64,000 bases of DNA from Calendula officinalis (taxonomy: Eukaryota > Streptophyta > Magnoliopsida > Asterales > Asteraceae): the NCBI GenBank assembly GCA_963853835.1, contig OY970823.1, positions 48,025,808-48,089,807 of the forward strand, in the 5' to 3' direction. Position numbers and translations under genes: made by a program. Numbering within the stretch: the first letter of the stretch is position 1; each line of letters starts with the position of its first letter. A model generated the notes under the pieces. It was not told where the DNA came from and made no database searches. It was given only the letters and a program-made list of their open reading frames with translations. Shown one piece after another: positions 22,771 through 36,187 of this stretch.

Positions 22771-23977
22771 ACTAAGAATGTGATTTTTAATTTTGATTAG
22801 TTTGGTTTACATTTAAAATTTTATTCAAATTAAAATTAGTTTAATTTATTTTAATTAGTGCATAACATTGAAAAAAAAACTCATTTGAGGACTTGACTTC
22901 CACTTAAAACATTGCCCATTTTTGAAAAACTTCCTAATAAAACCCTCACCGGAAGAAACCTAATAAGGGTGAAGCTTGAAGAGCATGATTGACAACATTA
23001 ACCAATAACTGATTTGAAAGCCACCAAGAAAAATGTGTCACACAGGCAAAGTATCTGCGATAAATCTTAAAAACTAGTTTTATGTCGCCATCACTGAAGA
23101 AACTATTTCACAGTAATCCGTCGCTAATTACTTTATAAAAGAAATTTTAAGTCATCACCAATGGCATAACGTTTTCCTAATTATTTTATATGATAAAATT
23201 TAGTAAAAAATTCGAAACTATTTAAAACTAAAAATAACTATCAAAGTGTTTAACGCTATTAAATGTCCATCCGTACAACAATAATAATTACACTCGATCC
23301 TTTTAAATGACCAGGGGTACAAATAATGTAAAATGTGCAATCATACATTTATCCGAAAGTAGAGATACTAATTTTAGAAAGTTAAAAAATGCGATGGTTA
23401 TACCATAAATGTCAATCCATGTATATCTTAATATAGTTAGAAGGAGAAGAAAGTCAACTATGATGTTGTGATAAATGTCGACCTTTAAGTCGTTGCGCCA
23501 TAAATAATACAATTAAACTTAGGTCCCAAACTTTTAGTTGAGAAATATATGGGAACATAGAAGCTTGATGTCAATAAATAGCGGTCTTCCCAGGGAACCA
23601 AATTATATAGATGGCTAACTGTTTTTTCATGCACTTTAACTTGAAGCATGTGGTCAAACTATAAAGTTAAAAGTACAATATTACCTAAAAAAAGGTCAAA
23701 TTTTAATATTATTTTTTGTATTTAGATATAAATACGTTTTATTTAAAAAAAGGTTATTTTTTATTGTATTTGACTTTTGTACTCTTTTACAACACTTTAA
23801 ACATGATTTGTCAGGTTTAAATGATTTAAAGATAATCCCAATTCTTAAGTATCTATTGAACAGCCTCAGACCGATTCAAACCTTCACTTTTAGCGTGACT
23901 TATATCGTTGAAATTGTTATAAGTCAAACTATCTCAACTCAAATGATCATAACAACATTCTTAAGAGACATGAAATT
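22771..23977. other. Intergenic DNA
   Basis: AT-rich, with no gene or element boundary I can support. A GTCGCTAATT motif near 23120 and TTAGCGAC motifs near 20320 may be scattered transposon subterminal words. Confidence 0.3.
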
Positions 23978-24048
23978 ATGATACAAATAACACAAAAGAT
24001 GCAAATATATAACATCTTTATTTATAGGTTACAATTTGGTTGTAAATC

Positions 24049-24536
24049 TTATATCCATAAACTTATGAAGATGTTCAACCACAATGAGTATGAGTTACAA
24101 CATTTCCTCTTAGTCACCTTCGGGTCCGAACTACGCGTATACACATTCGGCTTACAAGCCATGAAAGACTTGAAGGAACAACCTTCTTTTTCGTCGGGCT
24201 TTGCCCTAGCATCACTACATCCCCCGGTGGAGGATTTCTCTTCTCGGGTACCACTACCCCCGATCCAATCATCCGACCTAGCCTCGGATTCCCGATCCCC
24301 TTCCGATTTCTTCCAGTCTCCCATAATACGGTGCACTTCTTCGGTCATCGTTCCCCGAATTTGTTCAATCATAGTTTGGAGACCCGCCATAGTAACCGGA
24401 GTTTTATTAGCTCTAACCTCCGACTCATCTTCCCCGTGATTTGATGGATGCCTACCTTGCTCGACCTCGACCTCGATCCGAGGTATTTCATCTTCACGGT
24501 TTTGTGGACCTTTCCACTTCTACGTGCAGTCACCAT
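24049..24536 (-). pseudogene. Truncated Ty3/Gypsy gag fragment
   Basis: On the minus strand an ATG at 24536 opens a gag-like N-terminus. The sequence then continues in another frame through a segment with TMAGLQTMIEQIRGTMTEEV and ends near FKSFMACKPNVYT, the conserved start of the plant Gypsy capsid domain. One frame shift is needed near 24510. Nothing of protease or reverse transcriptase follows on the left, so it is a 5' remnant. It abuts the Copia 3' LTR at about 24725. Confidence 0.6.
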
Positions 24537-24724
24537 TTTCTTTCGTTCAAGACTATACGAAAGACATCAAATATTTAGTGCCTCTTGTACAATCCATTAG
24601 TCGTATAAGACTCATAATTCATAATCATAACAACTTCTATAGGTCCCCCAGGTTCAACCCTAAACTTATCTTAAACTGCTTGCATGTGATAGACAACAAC
24701 AATTATTTATCTAAGATAAGTTTA

Positions 24725-25504
24725 TGATCAACAAATGATCAAGCACAAGACCAGACACTTTCATTGTACAAATTCAATTCTCGAATCAGACAACTAGAGT
24801 TAACTGGTGGTTTACACTATGCTCAAAGGAATAAAGTTCTGGAGTAAATTCAGCAGCGTGTAACCTTGTTGGGTGCACACCGGAATCGATCGTCTAAGTC
24901 CTTAATTTATATCATTAGGAAACGTAGAGCCAAAGGAACGATCGATCGATTCCACGTGTGAGAATTCCGTTGGCGCAGATGATATTTCATGGGACGCGCA
25001 CGACTAACGGAATTCTGACAGTACTTTCTGTCGTCTTGTGATCGTTGATAACTTCTAGAAGATTTGCAAGATATTCCCATAATCAACGATGCACAAACTT
25101 GTGCGTTACTTGTGTCTTTCTGTGACGCTGAAGCTTCCAGCCTATGTACAATTCTGGCACTCATGAGTCTTCGGATACTCATGCTTCTTCAGATGGCCTT
25201 CAGCTTCAGCGACCTTCACTAAGAGTTTTGCCTAGAGAAGTATATGTTCAATGGTTCAGCGTTTTGTCCATTTCGCTGAACATGTTACACTATCTGATCT
25301 GTTGATCAGTATCTGATTCCGCACGGAGAATTGATCGTTGTTTCAGCTGGTGATCAGATAGTGTAACTGGGGAACTGAAATCCGAACTGGTCAGATACAG
25401 TTACCCACAATCTGAGGAACAAATCCTCAGATTGTCTTCTAACTATTTGCCTTTTTGTCTTCATTAAATCTCCTCAGTGGGGGATGCTCTTCAACGACCC
25501 AACA
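24725..25504 (-). mobile_element. 3' LTR of a SIRE-type Copia element
   Basis: On the minus strand the LTR starts TGTTGGGTCG at 25504, directly after the polypurine tract AGGGGGAG (complement of 25507-25514), the canonical junction of internal region and 3' LTR. The far end is placed at TTGATCA (24725) from its terminal CA and could be off by some tens of bases. The 5' partner LTR is missing. Confidence 0.7.
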
Positions 25505-25897
25505 ATCTCCCCCTATTTGATGTAGACAAATAGTTAGGAAACTCCCCCTGAATATCTGAAGGTTTTATATATTTAACCTTGAATATTTTTCACAATTCAA
25601 AGGGTCTTCGACATACCCAGAAAACATTACAATATATAGTGATCTGATAGAATCTGATCACACTACAGTTTATAACTCATGTTTTCTTTTTTAGTTTTCC
25701 TAAGTATCTAGCAAGCATATAAACTCAGGTATGTCCAAAATCACCATCATTAACTGATGATATTCATGCATAACGGCCAAGCAATAATAAGAGAGTTAAT
25801 TGTTTTATTGCATGCAACAGGAAATGAAAATTGTTTTAAGTATAGACAATTGTTTTTGAACTAGAAACCATCACCCATCATCATCTGAGGATCACCA

Positions 25898-28047
25898 TCA
25901 TTTCTTTCTCCTTTTCTGACTCCTTTGCTCAGACATCTGTTCTTCTTTCTCATTTGCTTTCTGAAGCTCTACCTCAGACACTTTCAGTGTCCTTGCTAAC
26001 ATCCTTGCTTTTTCCTCGATCGGGACACTTGGTCCTTTTCTTTTCTTCATTTTGGGCTCATGAGGAGCAGCAGGACACTTTCCTTTTATTACGGGAGGAA
26101 GGATGAGCATCTGATTTGGGACCAAGAGGAACATTCTCTCCGAATGAAACAAACATTCGGGCGGTTTTCTTTGGGATGAAGGAGATGCCTGATTGAAGGT
26201 TGGAGTTTTGAAGAAACCTTTCACAACATTGTCAATGAGAGGAGTTAAGTGAATGCTCTCATCCTCACTATCTGAATAGGAGACAAGTTTCTTAGATATT
26301 GATTCTCCAGCTCTTTCATTCCTTTGATGGGAAGCTCCGGCCGATTCACAAACGACCTTCTCCGGAGCTCCTTGCTGAGGCTCTGTGTTCTCCCCTGAAA
26401 ATGGGGAGGTGAGTGGGCACCGACAGAGACATTTTCATGCACAGCAGGTGACTCAGCAGAACAATTTTGAAGCAACTTGGTAAGGATATCAAACTTGGAA
26501 TGAAGTGTACTGACATACGCAAGTAAGGCAGTCTGATTAGCATTGATGTTGGTGACAGCAGACTCAAGTGCCTGAATTTTATCAGAGTGGTCAGAAACTG
26601 CATTGTATGTAGTTTGCATGTTCTTTGTTAAAATGGCTTGATATTTGTTTATAGCCCTCTGTGTTTTGTTGAGAAATCAGATGTTGGCATTGATTGTCCC
26701 GCAATAGTTCATAAGAGTACCACAACATCTGAATGTTTTTAGAACTGTTGTTCTTTTATGTCTCCTGGAGCTTTCAAGAACGTCAGTGGGAGTTGAGTTT
26801 GGAACTGTTGGAGAATTTGCGGCGGGAGATCCAACCGAGCGTTCAGCGGAGCTTCTATCAGCAACTGGAGATTTTTCAGATGTTGGTGGGGGAGATTTTG
26901 AGGCTTCATTGTTTTCTGGGGTCTCATTCAAGTTGTCATCACTTTCTTCCAGATCCAGGGGATCAGCGAGCAACCAGCCTTTTCTTGACCCGGGCAAAGG
27001 TTGACGATTTCTGGTTGTTGAGTTTCTAAACCAATAACGTTGTGTCTGTGGAGTTGAATTGAGTGATCGAGCAGAGGATTTCGTATGAGGTGGGGCGGGA
27101 GTGGTGGGAGCTATGTTGTTCAGAGTCGGAAGGGTTTGTGTGTGAGGCATTGTTTACTGAGCCAGGTGCCTCTTCTCTAGGATGATTAGGAGAAGGGGAG
27201 CTGATAAACATCAACATACCTGGAGGAAGATGTGGAGCCTCTTCATTTCCTTGACTCGTGAATTTTGAGTCACCGACGACACATGATGTGAAATAGGGCC
27301 CGACGTTTGCAGAAAAAGTTTCTTCCCCAGAGAGTGTAAGAACACCATACATAGAAATCGAGGGAAAGGCACCAGACTTTCCCTTTTCGGAGCACTAACT
27401 TTTTGATACAGTTGCAGAAAGACACGAGATGCATAGTCGATCAGTGTATCAGTAAATAGGGCAGACCTTAAGGTAAACGCATGGTCGGAGACAGCATCAA
27501 ATCCCCCGGTTTTGCTGGTGAGGCTTTGGGAGATTGTCATGAAAAATTCAGACCATAGGGGACCCATTTTAGTTCTTGATACCCCTGCTGAGAACGACCC
27601 CCGATATTTGATGTATGGAAGAACGATCGCTCTGGCTTCATCACGCTCAGGGAGATCATCAAAGTCTTGATTTGGCTCAAGATAATCCATTTTTGTGGCC
27701 GTCTGGAAAAAATCAAGATCGAATGATACCCGATGACGTCCTTGCATAATTGTTCCAGAGATGGAGGCTTTTCCATTCGCGTATGAATTCGTGCACGTGT
27801 ACCAGAACTCAAGGAGCATGCTTTTTGATAACGGAATATCATGATGAAGAGCTTCTTTAAGTGGGTGATTGTGGAAGAAGCTAACCAGCGCTTGAAACTC
27901 TGGTTTCAAATTACCTCTGGGATTTAGGTTGCAGCGAGAATTGTTTTTGGTGTGGTACAGATCTGTGTAATGACATCGTACCGTAGGAGCAGGTTTGATT
28001 GTAGCAGGTAAAGATGTGTTGAATGGGATTCTAGACGACGAAACCAT
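25898..28047 (-). pseudogene. Env-like 3' region of the SIRE-type Copia element (broken)
   Basis: Downstream of the RNase H end and before the polypurine tract lie four consecutive minus-strand frames: 28047-27211, 27150-26677, 26619-26245 and 26224-25898. The first starts MVSSSRIPFNTSLPATIKP and has a globular part. The second is Pro/Ser/Thr-rich. The third has a coiled-coil-like heptad stretch (KIQALESAVTNINANQTALL). The last is Lys/Glu-rich. A long extra ORF in this position is characteristic of the SIRE/Maximus Copia lineage, often called env-like, with unproven function. The frames are separated by frameshifts, so it is not expressible as one protein. Confidence 0.6.
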
Positions 28048-28429
28048 GGAGAAATTGATTTGCAGAAGAGGTTTGGAGATAAGTGTGTAAAGTTAATTTG
28101 TGGAAAAAGGAAGAAGGGTGAGCGGAGTGTGTAACAGAGTGGAGAGATTTTTTGATCAAGGGTTGAATGTGAAGTGGTGAAAGATCGAACGGTTGGGATG
28201 AGTGTAGGGTAGACGTGATGATATAGGTCAATCAAAAGTCAGAGATAAAGTGGCGGGAAAAGACATCTAAGTGTCACCATTAATAAGATACAAGAGATGA
28301 GGTCTTATGAGATGATGCCACGAATATGTGCTGATGGCTCACAACTATCAGATGGTGCTAAGGAGTCTTCAGAAAGTATCGCAGTCTTCGATCTGAAAAT
28401 TTTCAGATGCCACAAGTTTTTTTTTTTTT

Positions 28430-30690
28430 TTACATATTCAGCATACCAAGCCTGCCAATTAGATAACTGAGCCTGGTTTCATCCAATGGTTTTGTGAAGA
28501 GATCAGAAAGTTGATGTTCGGTGGGAATGAAATGGACTTCAACATCACCTTTCACAACATGATCTCGAATAAAGTGATATCGGACATCGATGTGTTTTGT
28601 TCGAGAATGAAAAACCGGATTATTGGTGATCGCTATAGCACTTGTGTTGTCACAGTAGACTGGAACCTTTTCGTAATAATGATCGAAGTCTGAGAGTTGA
28701 TTCTTCATCCAGAGAACTTGAGCAACACATTGAGCAACAATGTATTCAGCTTCACAAGTGGAGGTTGGAACAGAGGATTGTTTCTTGCTTGACCAGCTTA
28801 TCAATTTTCCTCCTAAAAACTGGCACCCACCGCTTGTGCTTTTTCTATCCAAATTACAACCCGCGTAGTCTGCATCAGAGTATCCAACAAGATCAAATCG
28901 ATTATCTTTTGGATACCAGAGACCCAAGTTAGGTGTGCCTTTCAGATGCTTGAGAATTCGTTTCACAACATGCAGGTGAGATTCTTTTCGATTTGCCTGG
29001 TATCTTGCACATAAACAAGTGGAGAACATGATATCAGGTCTGCTTGCTGTCAGATAGAGTAGTGAGCCTATCATTCCTATGTAAATTGTTGGGTTTTCAG
29101 CCTTGCTTGAGATATCTTCTGTTAATTTCAGATTAGTTGCCATTGGGGTTTTCATAGAGGAGCATTTTTCGAGATCAAATTTTTTCAGAAGTTCAGAAAC
29201 ATATTTTTCTTGATTTATGAAAATTCCATCTTCAGAGTGTTTGATTTGTAGACCCAAAAAGTATGTTAATTCACCCATCATGCTCATCTCATAGTTATCC
29301 GTCATGAGTTTGGAGAACTTTTGACACATGTTCTCATTTGTTGACCCAAATATGATGTCATCAACATATATTTGGACCAACAAGACATCTGACTTGTGTT
29401 TACGAATAAACAGAGTATTATCAATTGTTCCTCTAGTAACCCACTCTTGAGCAGAAATTGAGATAAGGTGTCGTACCATGCTCTTGGAGTTTGTTTTAAT
29501 TCGTAAAGAGCCTTATCAAGTTGGTAGACATATTCTGGATGTCTGTGATCTTCGAACCCTGGAGGTTGTTTTACAAAGACTAGTTCTTGAAGCTTGCCGT
29601 TTAGAAAAGCACTTTTGACATCCATCTGGATAGACTTTAAAGTTTTTGTACGCATCATATGCGAGAAACAATCGAATAGCTTCTAGTCTAGCAACTGGGG
29701 CAAAAGATTCATCAAAATCGATACCTTCTTCGTGTCGATATCCTTGGGCAACTAGTCTTGATTTGTTTCTAATCACGGTTCCATCTTGATCAAGTTTGTT
29801 TCTGAACACCCATTTTGTTCCAATGATATTTGTGTTTGTTGGTGGAGGAACAAGTGTCCATACTTTGTTTTTCTTGAATTGTTGTAGTTCTTCTTGCATT
29901 GAGGAAACCCAGTGAGGATCTTCAAGTGCAGTTTTGACATTTTTGGGCTCAATCATTGAGACAAATCCAGCAAATAGGCATATGTTGGCACTGGCTTGTT
30001 GAGTGCGAACAGCTTGTTGAAGATCCCCAATGACTTGGTTTATTGGATGTTTTTTTATTCCATAGAGTTGATACTTGATTTGATGGTCTGGGTTCATCAT
30101 TTGTGGTGAGAAGAGGTTGTGTTGGAGAGAGTGGGGTAGTTGAATGGAGAGGGGTATGGTGTCTGGAGTGGTCGTGTTTTCGTTTACTTGAGATTCGAAG
30201 GAAATTTGGACAGGGGTTAATTGATCAGATACTGTATTTCTGATAGGTGTAGTAGGCTCACTTTTGGAAGGTGTAGAATTTTCAGATTGGATATTATCAG
30301 ATGTTGGATTATTACTTTGACTTTCTGAAGGGTCATTGACCAAAGCGGTATCAGATCTTTCTGAAGAGCTTTATGTATCCTCAGCTTGATAAGTTGAGAT
30401 TGGTTCGTTAAAATTTAGTTCTTTCATCATTTTCAGAAGGAGGAGAAAGATCTAAAACATGTTTTTCGTCGAAAGTAACATGAACGGTTTCTTCAGATGT
30501 AGATCTTTTCAGATTGTAGACTCTGAAGGCTTTGGATTGTTCAGTGTATCCGACAAAGATTCCATCTTCAGCTTTCGGATCAAACTTCCCAAGATGCTCT
30601 TTGTTGTATAAAATGAAACATGGACAACCAAAGACTCTGAAATATTCAAGGATATGATTATCATGTAAATTATTACAAGTTTGCACGACA
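28430..30690 (-). pseudogene. Copia pol remnant: integrase tail, reverse transcriptase, RNase H
   Basis: Minus-strand pieces follow in the Copia order. An integrase C-terminal part (30686-30408, with FRVFGCPCFILYNKE and GYTEQSKAFRVYN) comes first. A linker and the reverse-transcriptase N-terminus follow (30343-29516, with GTKWVFRNKLDQDG and DESFAPVARLEAIR). Next is the middle (29658-29302, with MDVKSAFLNGKL). Last are the YVDD active site, connection and RNase H (29479-28430, with QIYVDDIIFG, GYSDADYAG and the tail TKPLDETR). At least two frameshifts and a stop around 30372 disable it. Gag, protease and the integrase core are missing because the element ends abruptly in LINE sequence at about 30.68 kb. 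Confidence 0.88.
30646..30682. repeat. 37-bp duplicated segment at the Copia/LINE junction
   Basis: Bases 30646-30682 match 30818-30854, inside the LINE, at 36 of 37 positions and in the same orientation. The segment lies exactly where Copia integrase sequence stops and LINE sequence starts. Confidence 0.9.
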
Positions 30691-32835
30691 AGAATTATTT
30701 AGATCTAATTTGAAGAGCCGATTAAATCTATCCCGAAGAGGAATTTCATCAATCCAACGATCCAACCAAAACTTGACTTTATCACCACTCACTACATTAA
30801 AACTCATGCAATTATAGTCAAGGATATTATTATCATGTAAATTATTACAAGTTTCAATTATTCGTCCCCAAGTAGATTTATACCACCTCGAATTCGAACG
30901 AGTTTTTATACCACCATCATCACCATAGATCGCTTTAATTACTTTACACCATAGAGCATCACCATCGTTGAGAAAACGACATCTCCGTTTAAGGAGAAGA
31001 GAAGGATTTAAGGCCTCAATGCTAGCAACATCAAGACCCCCTCTATGTTTTGGAGGTAATATACTTTTCCAACTAACCCAAGTCATTTTCCTTTCATTTT
31101 CACTACCGCCCCAAAAGAATTTAGCTCACAATTTTTTCTAATAAAGAAGAAACACTTGTTGGCATCTTGAATAATGACAACCAATAAATACTCAAGCTAC
31201 CTAAAACCGACTTGATAAGAGTGAGCCTACCTCCAATGGAAAGCATTTTAACCTTCCAAGAAGAAAGTCGCTTTTTGAAAGAATGGATTATTCGATCCCA
31301 GCTTGCAAATTTTGATTTAGCGTCTCCAATAGAAAGACCGAGATACGTGAATGGAAAAACGCCCAGAGCACACCTTATTCGACAGGCCATATATGCGATC
31401 TCATCAGAGTTCATTCCAACACCATAGATATTGGATTTGTCAACGTTTATTTTAAGGCCCAACTTTATAAAAAGGTCATTTAGCAATGCGATAATCACAT
31501 CTAACTCGTTAGTGTTCCACTCCGAAGCTATAATAACGTCATCTGCATAAAAAAAAGTGAGATAAAGTAAGGTTGTCATGACCCAGAGATGTTCCCGTAA
31601 TGACTTTATTCTGAACGGCTTGACGAATAGCTAAATGAAGCCCCTCCATAGCAATGATGAAAAGAAAAGGGGACAATGGATCTCCTTGTCTTAAGCCCCT
31701 TTTGATACTAAATTCTTCAGTCGGGCTTCCATAAACCAAAACAGATAAAGAAGCCGAGGAGAGGCACTCTTTAATCCACTTTCTCCAAGTGGAACCAAAG
31801 TTCATCTGAGCTAAAATATTATCTAAGTATTCCCAACTCACGGAATCAAAATATTTCTCGAAATCAACTTTGAATAAAAGTGATTTTTTTTTTCTTCTTT
31901 TTGTACCAATCTACAATTTCACTTACCATTAGAGGTCCATCTAAAATTTGTCTTCCTCTAATAAAAGTTGACTGCTTCCCACTAATCAGTTTATCAATAA
32001 CCTTAGCAAGCCGGTTTGCTAATAATTTAGCAATAATTTTATACATCAACCCAATAAGAGAAATAGGCCTATAGTCTTTTACCAGAGATGGGTTGGAGAC
32101 TTTAGGAATTAGGGTAATAAATGATGCATTGCATCCTTTTGGGATAGATCCAGTAGCCATGAATTCTTCTACCACTTTAAAGATGTCACATTTAAGAAGA
32201 TCCCATAAAGTTTTTATGAATTTAAACGAGAATCCGTCCCGGACCCGGAGTTTTATTAGCCCCACAATTCCAAACCACATCCTTCACTTCCTTCATGGTA
32301 CAAAATTTTTCCAGATTAATGACCTCCTCATAATTCAATCTCGTAAAATTATAAGAAGAAAAGTTTAAATTTGATACCGGAACTAAATCAAATTTGGATT
32401 TGAAATAATCAAAAAATACCCTTTTTACTTCAAACGGATCTGTGAACCACTACCCTTCATGCAAGATACCTTGTACCATTTGACTCTTACGTCTTTGATT
32501 TAACAAGCCGTGAAAAAACCCCGAGTTTTCATCACCCCCGACATTCCATTTGATTTTAAGTTTTTGCATGTAATCCATGGATTGTAATCTCTCTTCATCT
32601 TGGAGGTCCTTTTGCCAAGAAAGGTGCTACTCAATCTCTTCTTTGGAAGCATTCGAAGCATCCTTTTTTTATCAATACCGGCAATTTTTTCTTTTAGATC
32701 GAAGATAAGAAGTGATTTTGCCGAACTATTATCTTTACTCCACTATTTCGATACCAGTTTAAGGTATTTTAACTTATCCTTAAATTTTTCCATGCATGAA
32801 CGTCTACCCGAAGTGAACTGCTCACACTTTACTTT
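30690..32835 (-). pseudogene. LINE reverse transcriptase and zf-RVT domain (broken)
   Basis: Recognisable blocks in order are: SFITLIPKVSNPSLVKDYRP and ISLIGLMYKIIAKLLANRLA (32280-31864), GLRQGDPLSPFLFIIAMEGL (31841-31539), the YADD catalytic motif in FFYADDVII followed by GLKINVDKSN and FTYLGLSIGD (31579-31121), and the C-terminal domain with SWKSILPPKHRGGLDVAS and FWLDRWIDEIPLRDRFNRLF (31086-30690). Each block sits in a different frame, so several indels have occurred. The catalytic aspartates themselves are intact. Confidence 0.9.
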
Positions 32836-32840
32836 GATAC

Positions 32841-35411
32841 TGTAACATACGTGATTTCGTTTCCCCCTAAAATATATTTTACGCTTAAGTAACTTGAATT
32901 ATATGTCATAAGTTCTCAAAATATATTTGTCATGCTTTAGTTGTGTTGTGTGCAAATATGGTAAAGATGATAAGTATAACATGATTAAGAAGAGCAAGTA
33001 TGAGCAAACGATATCTAAATGAGCGGTATTGCTTAAATTCTTCAAATATGGTATATAAAAACGTCATTTTTGGGAAATGTTTTCTAAAATATTTTTATCA
33101 AGGATTATAGATAATTTTGTTGCGAACGCGTAGGCGAAAACCTCATTGAAAATGAAGGTCCGAGCAAAAAGTTATGGGGTTTTAAGTGTTTAGTAGTCAA
33201 AATGGGTACCAAATGGGTCAAACCCGACCCAACTCGGATTTAAGACCCAAAACCCACGAAATTTCTCCATTTTCTTCCCCATTTCTTCCCCAAAACCTCT
33301 CTAAACTTCTGGAAACTTGAAGAACATCACCATGCATGAATGATTTCACAAGAAATTGGTGAAATCTTACAAGATAATTGAAGATTTCAAAGGTATAGCT
33401 TCATCATTGAGTTTGGTTTTCATTTGAGTACAAGAAACCATGAAATTAGGGTTAAAGTTCTGTTTAAAACATTCTAGTATCATGATATTATGATTAGGTT
33501 ATGTTATATATCAAGTTATATAGCTAAAATCATTGGTTAATTGTAAGAATTAGCAATTTTCGAGTTTGAAAATCATGATTCTGCACTGTTTTGTAAAAAT
33601 CATAGAAAATTGTAGAAAAATCGTTTAAGGGTGATTCCAGTGGCATCTGAACCGTATTGCTGTCTTCTTTGTTTCTTGTTTTGGTCTTAAAAATAAATTT
33701 TGGGTCTAAGATAGGTGAAAATCGCAGTTTGTACAGTTCTATCGAGCTGGATTCTGACAGCTCGATATTGCAGTATTGTAAAATTCATGTAAAATCATAG
33801 AAAAATACGAAAAATATGAGGTCATGGGCATTGTAAACATACTAAACATTACCACAAACCCTCAAAATTTCATTGTGTAATTCGGAGTTTAAGTAGGTCA
33901 GAAGTGAGCATAAACAGAGGGCTGTATAATGGGTTAACATGTAAAATTGTCAATTGAGAAGAGTATAGATAGGGTAAACGGTAATATTTTCTTATGAAAT
34001 TTGGTATGTATACTCCAGGGGTTATATAGAACATATTGGGAGCTTGTGAAAAGTGTCTACACCTTGGAAACTCTATATCTGATTGAGGCTTTCTGTTTGA
34101 GTTCGCGCCCGAAACAACACTGTGAGTTCATCTATGTACAACTGTATACTAGTAGTTATATATATCTAAATGCTATGTGTTTATTTGTTATTTGGTTTAT
34201 TGTCATCATATATGCAATGTTTAGAACATTGGACGAATATAGTGATTATATGTGGTATACCTTGTTTATAATCTTTTGATAGATGTCATGATTGTTGGAA
34301 TATCCTTGTAATGTCTCGCTTGACACGATTCAAGTCTTATGAATTCCTTGTGTTGCATCTCGGTTTGATTGTCGTTGTATGAGATTCATTTGATATTGAT
34401 TCAGGTTATGATAATCCTCTTGTTCCGGTCTCTTGGAGTTTGTCTTTGTTGATATTCCATTTGATATCGAATGTGAGTTACCCGTATGAATTCCTTGAGA
34501 GTTGATTTCGTTTCGTGAGGAACCACGGCGGCTTGAGTATTACTTTGTGTAATATGTTGAGCGGTGGTCGCGGGGGTACCTGGCGGAGGAGTGGTATGGA
34601 TCGTGGTGGTGAAGTTGGGTCATGGACTCATTTAGGGGTGGCATGATCACCTTCACCGGCCTCATTCCCTAATGGCCTAAGGGGGAATGACGCGCTTTGA
34701 TTCGTCTAGATTGTATTGAGATCTCGTTGATTCATGCGTGGTATTGTCTGTCGGTTACGGTGGTTACGGATGATTCTGGTTGATTATTGATTTGGTGATT
34801 GGTTCTCGATTGTGTTTATTATCTGACGAACTCTTGTTGATTCTTGTGATGAAGTTGTATTCTCAGTGTCAGTCATCCAGTAAGTCTCGTTGATCCCGGA
34901 TAGGTGTTGATACTCGTTATGTCAGACTCTCGATAAATCTCATGTTAAGTTGCAAAGTCTCTCGGTTAGTTATGTATTGACTTGTTCTTGCTATAATGTG
35001 AATTCCCTGAATTGTTTTATATCATTTATATACTTTATTCTTTTGTTTTGTATATAATGCTAGTATTATTTTGTGCTTTATGAACTCACTAAGCTCGTTG
35101 TAGCTTACCCGTTTAGTGGACAAACATTTTACAGGAAAAGATAAGAGAAAGCAGATAGGATCTTGAAGTTGATCAGAGGCTTAGAAGTTCTAATTTTGGT
35201 ATGCATTTAGGTATGCGGAAATTGAGTAGTTTTGTATTTTGATTGTAGTTAGTTGGTTTGTATCCATAGTAATTGTTGGTATGTAGCGAGATCTTGGTTC
35301 GGTTGTTATCTTTTGTATAAACATTATCGGATTCAAATGGTTTTTTGTAATTAGATGGTTATTGGAAAGTTGTGAGTTTTGATTGGCGGGTATTTTGACC
35401 CGGTCGTTACA
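32841..35411 (+). mobile_element. Solo LTR 1 (2.57 kb, TGTAAC...GTTACA)
   Basis: The segment starts TGTAACATAC and ends GGTCGTTACA. It is flanked by a perfect 5-bp direct repeat GATAC (32836-32840, 35412-35416) and interrupts the LINE between endonuclease and reverse transcriptase. No internal retroelement genes are present, so it is a solo LTR left by recombination between two LTRs. The size and the ACTCACTAAGCTCGTTGTAG motif near the 3' end suggest a Ty3/Gypsy element. It shares a GGTNNCGCGGGGG block with the inverted solo LTR at 39587-41902. Confidence 0.92.
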
Positions 35412-36187
35412 GATACTATCAAAATAGTTATCATTTTCAAGCCAAGAATGATAAACTCTAAATGGAGTAGGACCATAATCAGCATTCTTAGAAGTTAGAA
35501 GTATAGGAGTATGATCAGATAAATGTCTATCAAGCGCCTGAACTGTAATATTTGGGTCCCCATTCAACACTTTTTCCGAAATTAGGAACCGATCTAACTT
35601 GCTCATTTTTGTACCTCTTTTGTTCATCCATGTAAATTTCCTTCCACCAATGTTTAGATCTAATAAACCAGAATCATCAATAAATTGATTGAAATTTTTC
35701 GCCCCTTGCATATTAAAATTAGAGCCAAATCTTTCCGAAGCCTCTCGTACCTCATTGAAATCTCCAGAAACAACGAATCTACCAATATTATCATAGATGT
35801 ATGCATGAATATCTAACCATAACAAGTTATGTGATTCAACATTTTGCGGGGCGTACACATTAATAAAATGAATATTCTCATTTATACCCACCCATTTGCC
35901 TTCCACTATAACAAAATTCCGACCACTTACTATATTCGATTTTACAAAACCGCCGAATCCCAAATAGAGATAATACCTCCCGAGTGACCTCGAGAAGAGC
36001 TGCAAGCAAAATCGAATTTATAGTTACCCCATAAAGCTTTAACATGAAATAGATTAACTTGTGTCATCAACGTCTCTTGCACTCCAAGAAAAGAAACACT
36101 ATTAAGAAAGCAAAGATCTTTGATCCACTTTCTTTTCCGACCCGATCCAATCCCTCTAGCATTTATTGAGAGAACATTCATCATCAC
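35412..36187 (-). pseudogene. LINE APE-type endonuclease domain
   Basis: The frame starting at 36187 gives MNVLSINARGIGSG, the conserved opening of plant LINE endonucleases, and GVQET; a second frame (from 36005) continues with VSGDFNEVREASERFG and LDRFLISE and ends in RHLSDHTPILL. The metal- and DNA-binding motifs (N in the first block, E in QET, GDFN, SDH) are present. One frameshift around 35950-36000 separates the two parts. Confidence 0.88.

Noticed and set aside
24907..25182. Reading frame in the Copia 3' LTR
   Set aside because: It lies wholly within LTR sequence and matches no retroelement protein.
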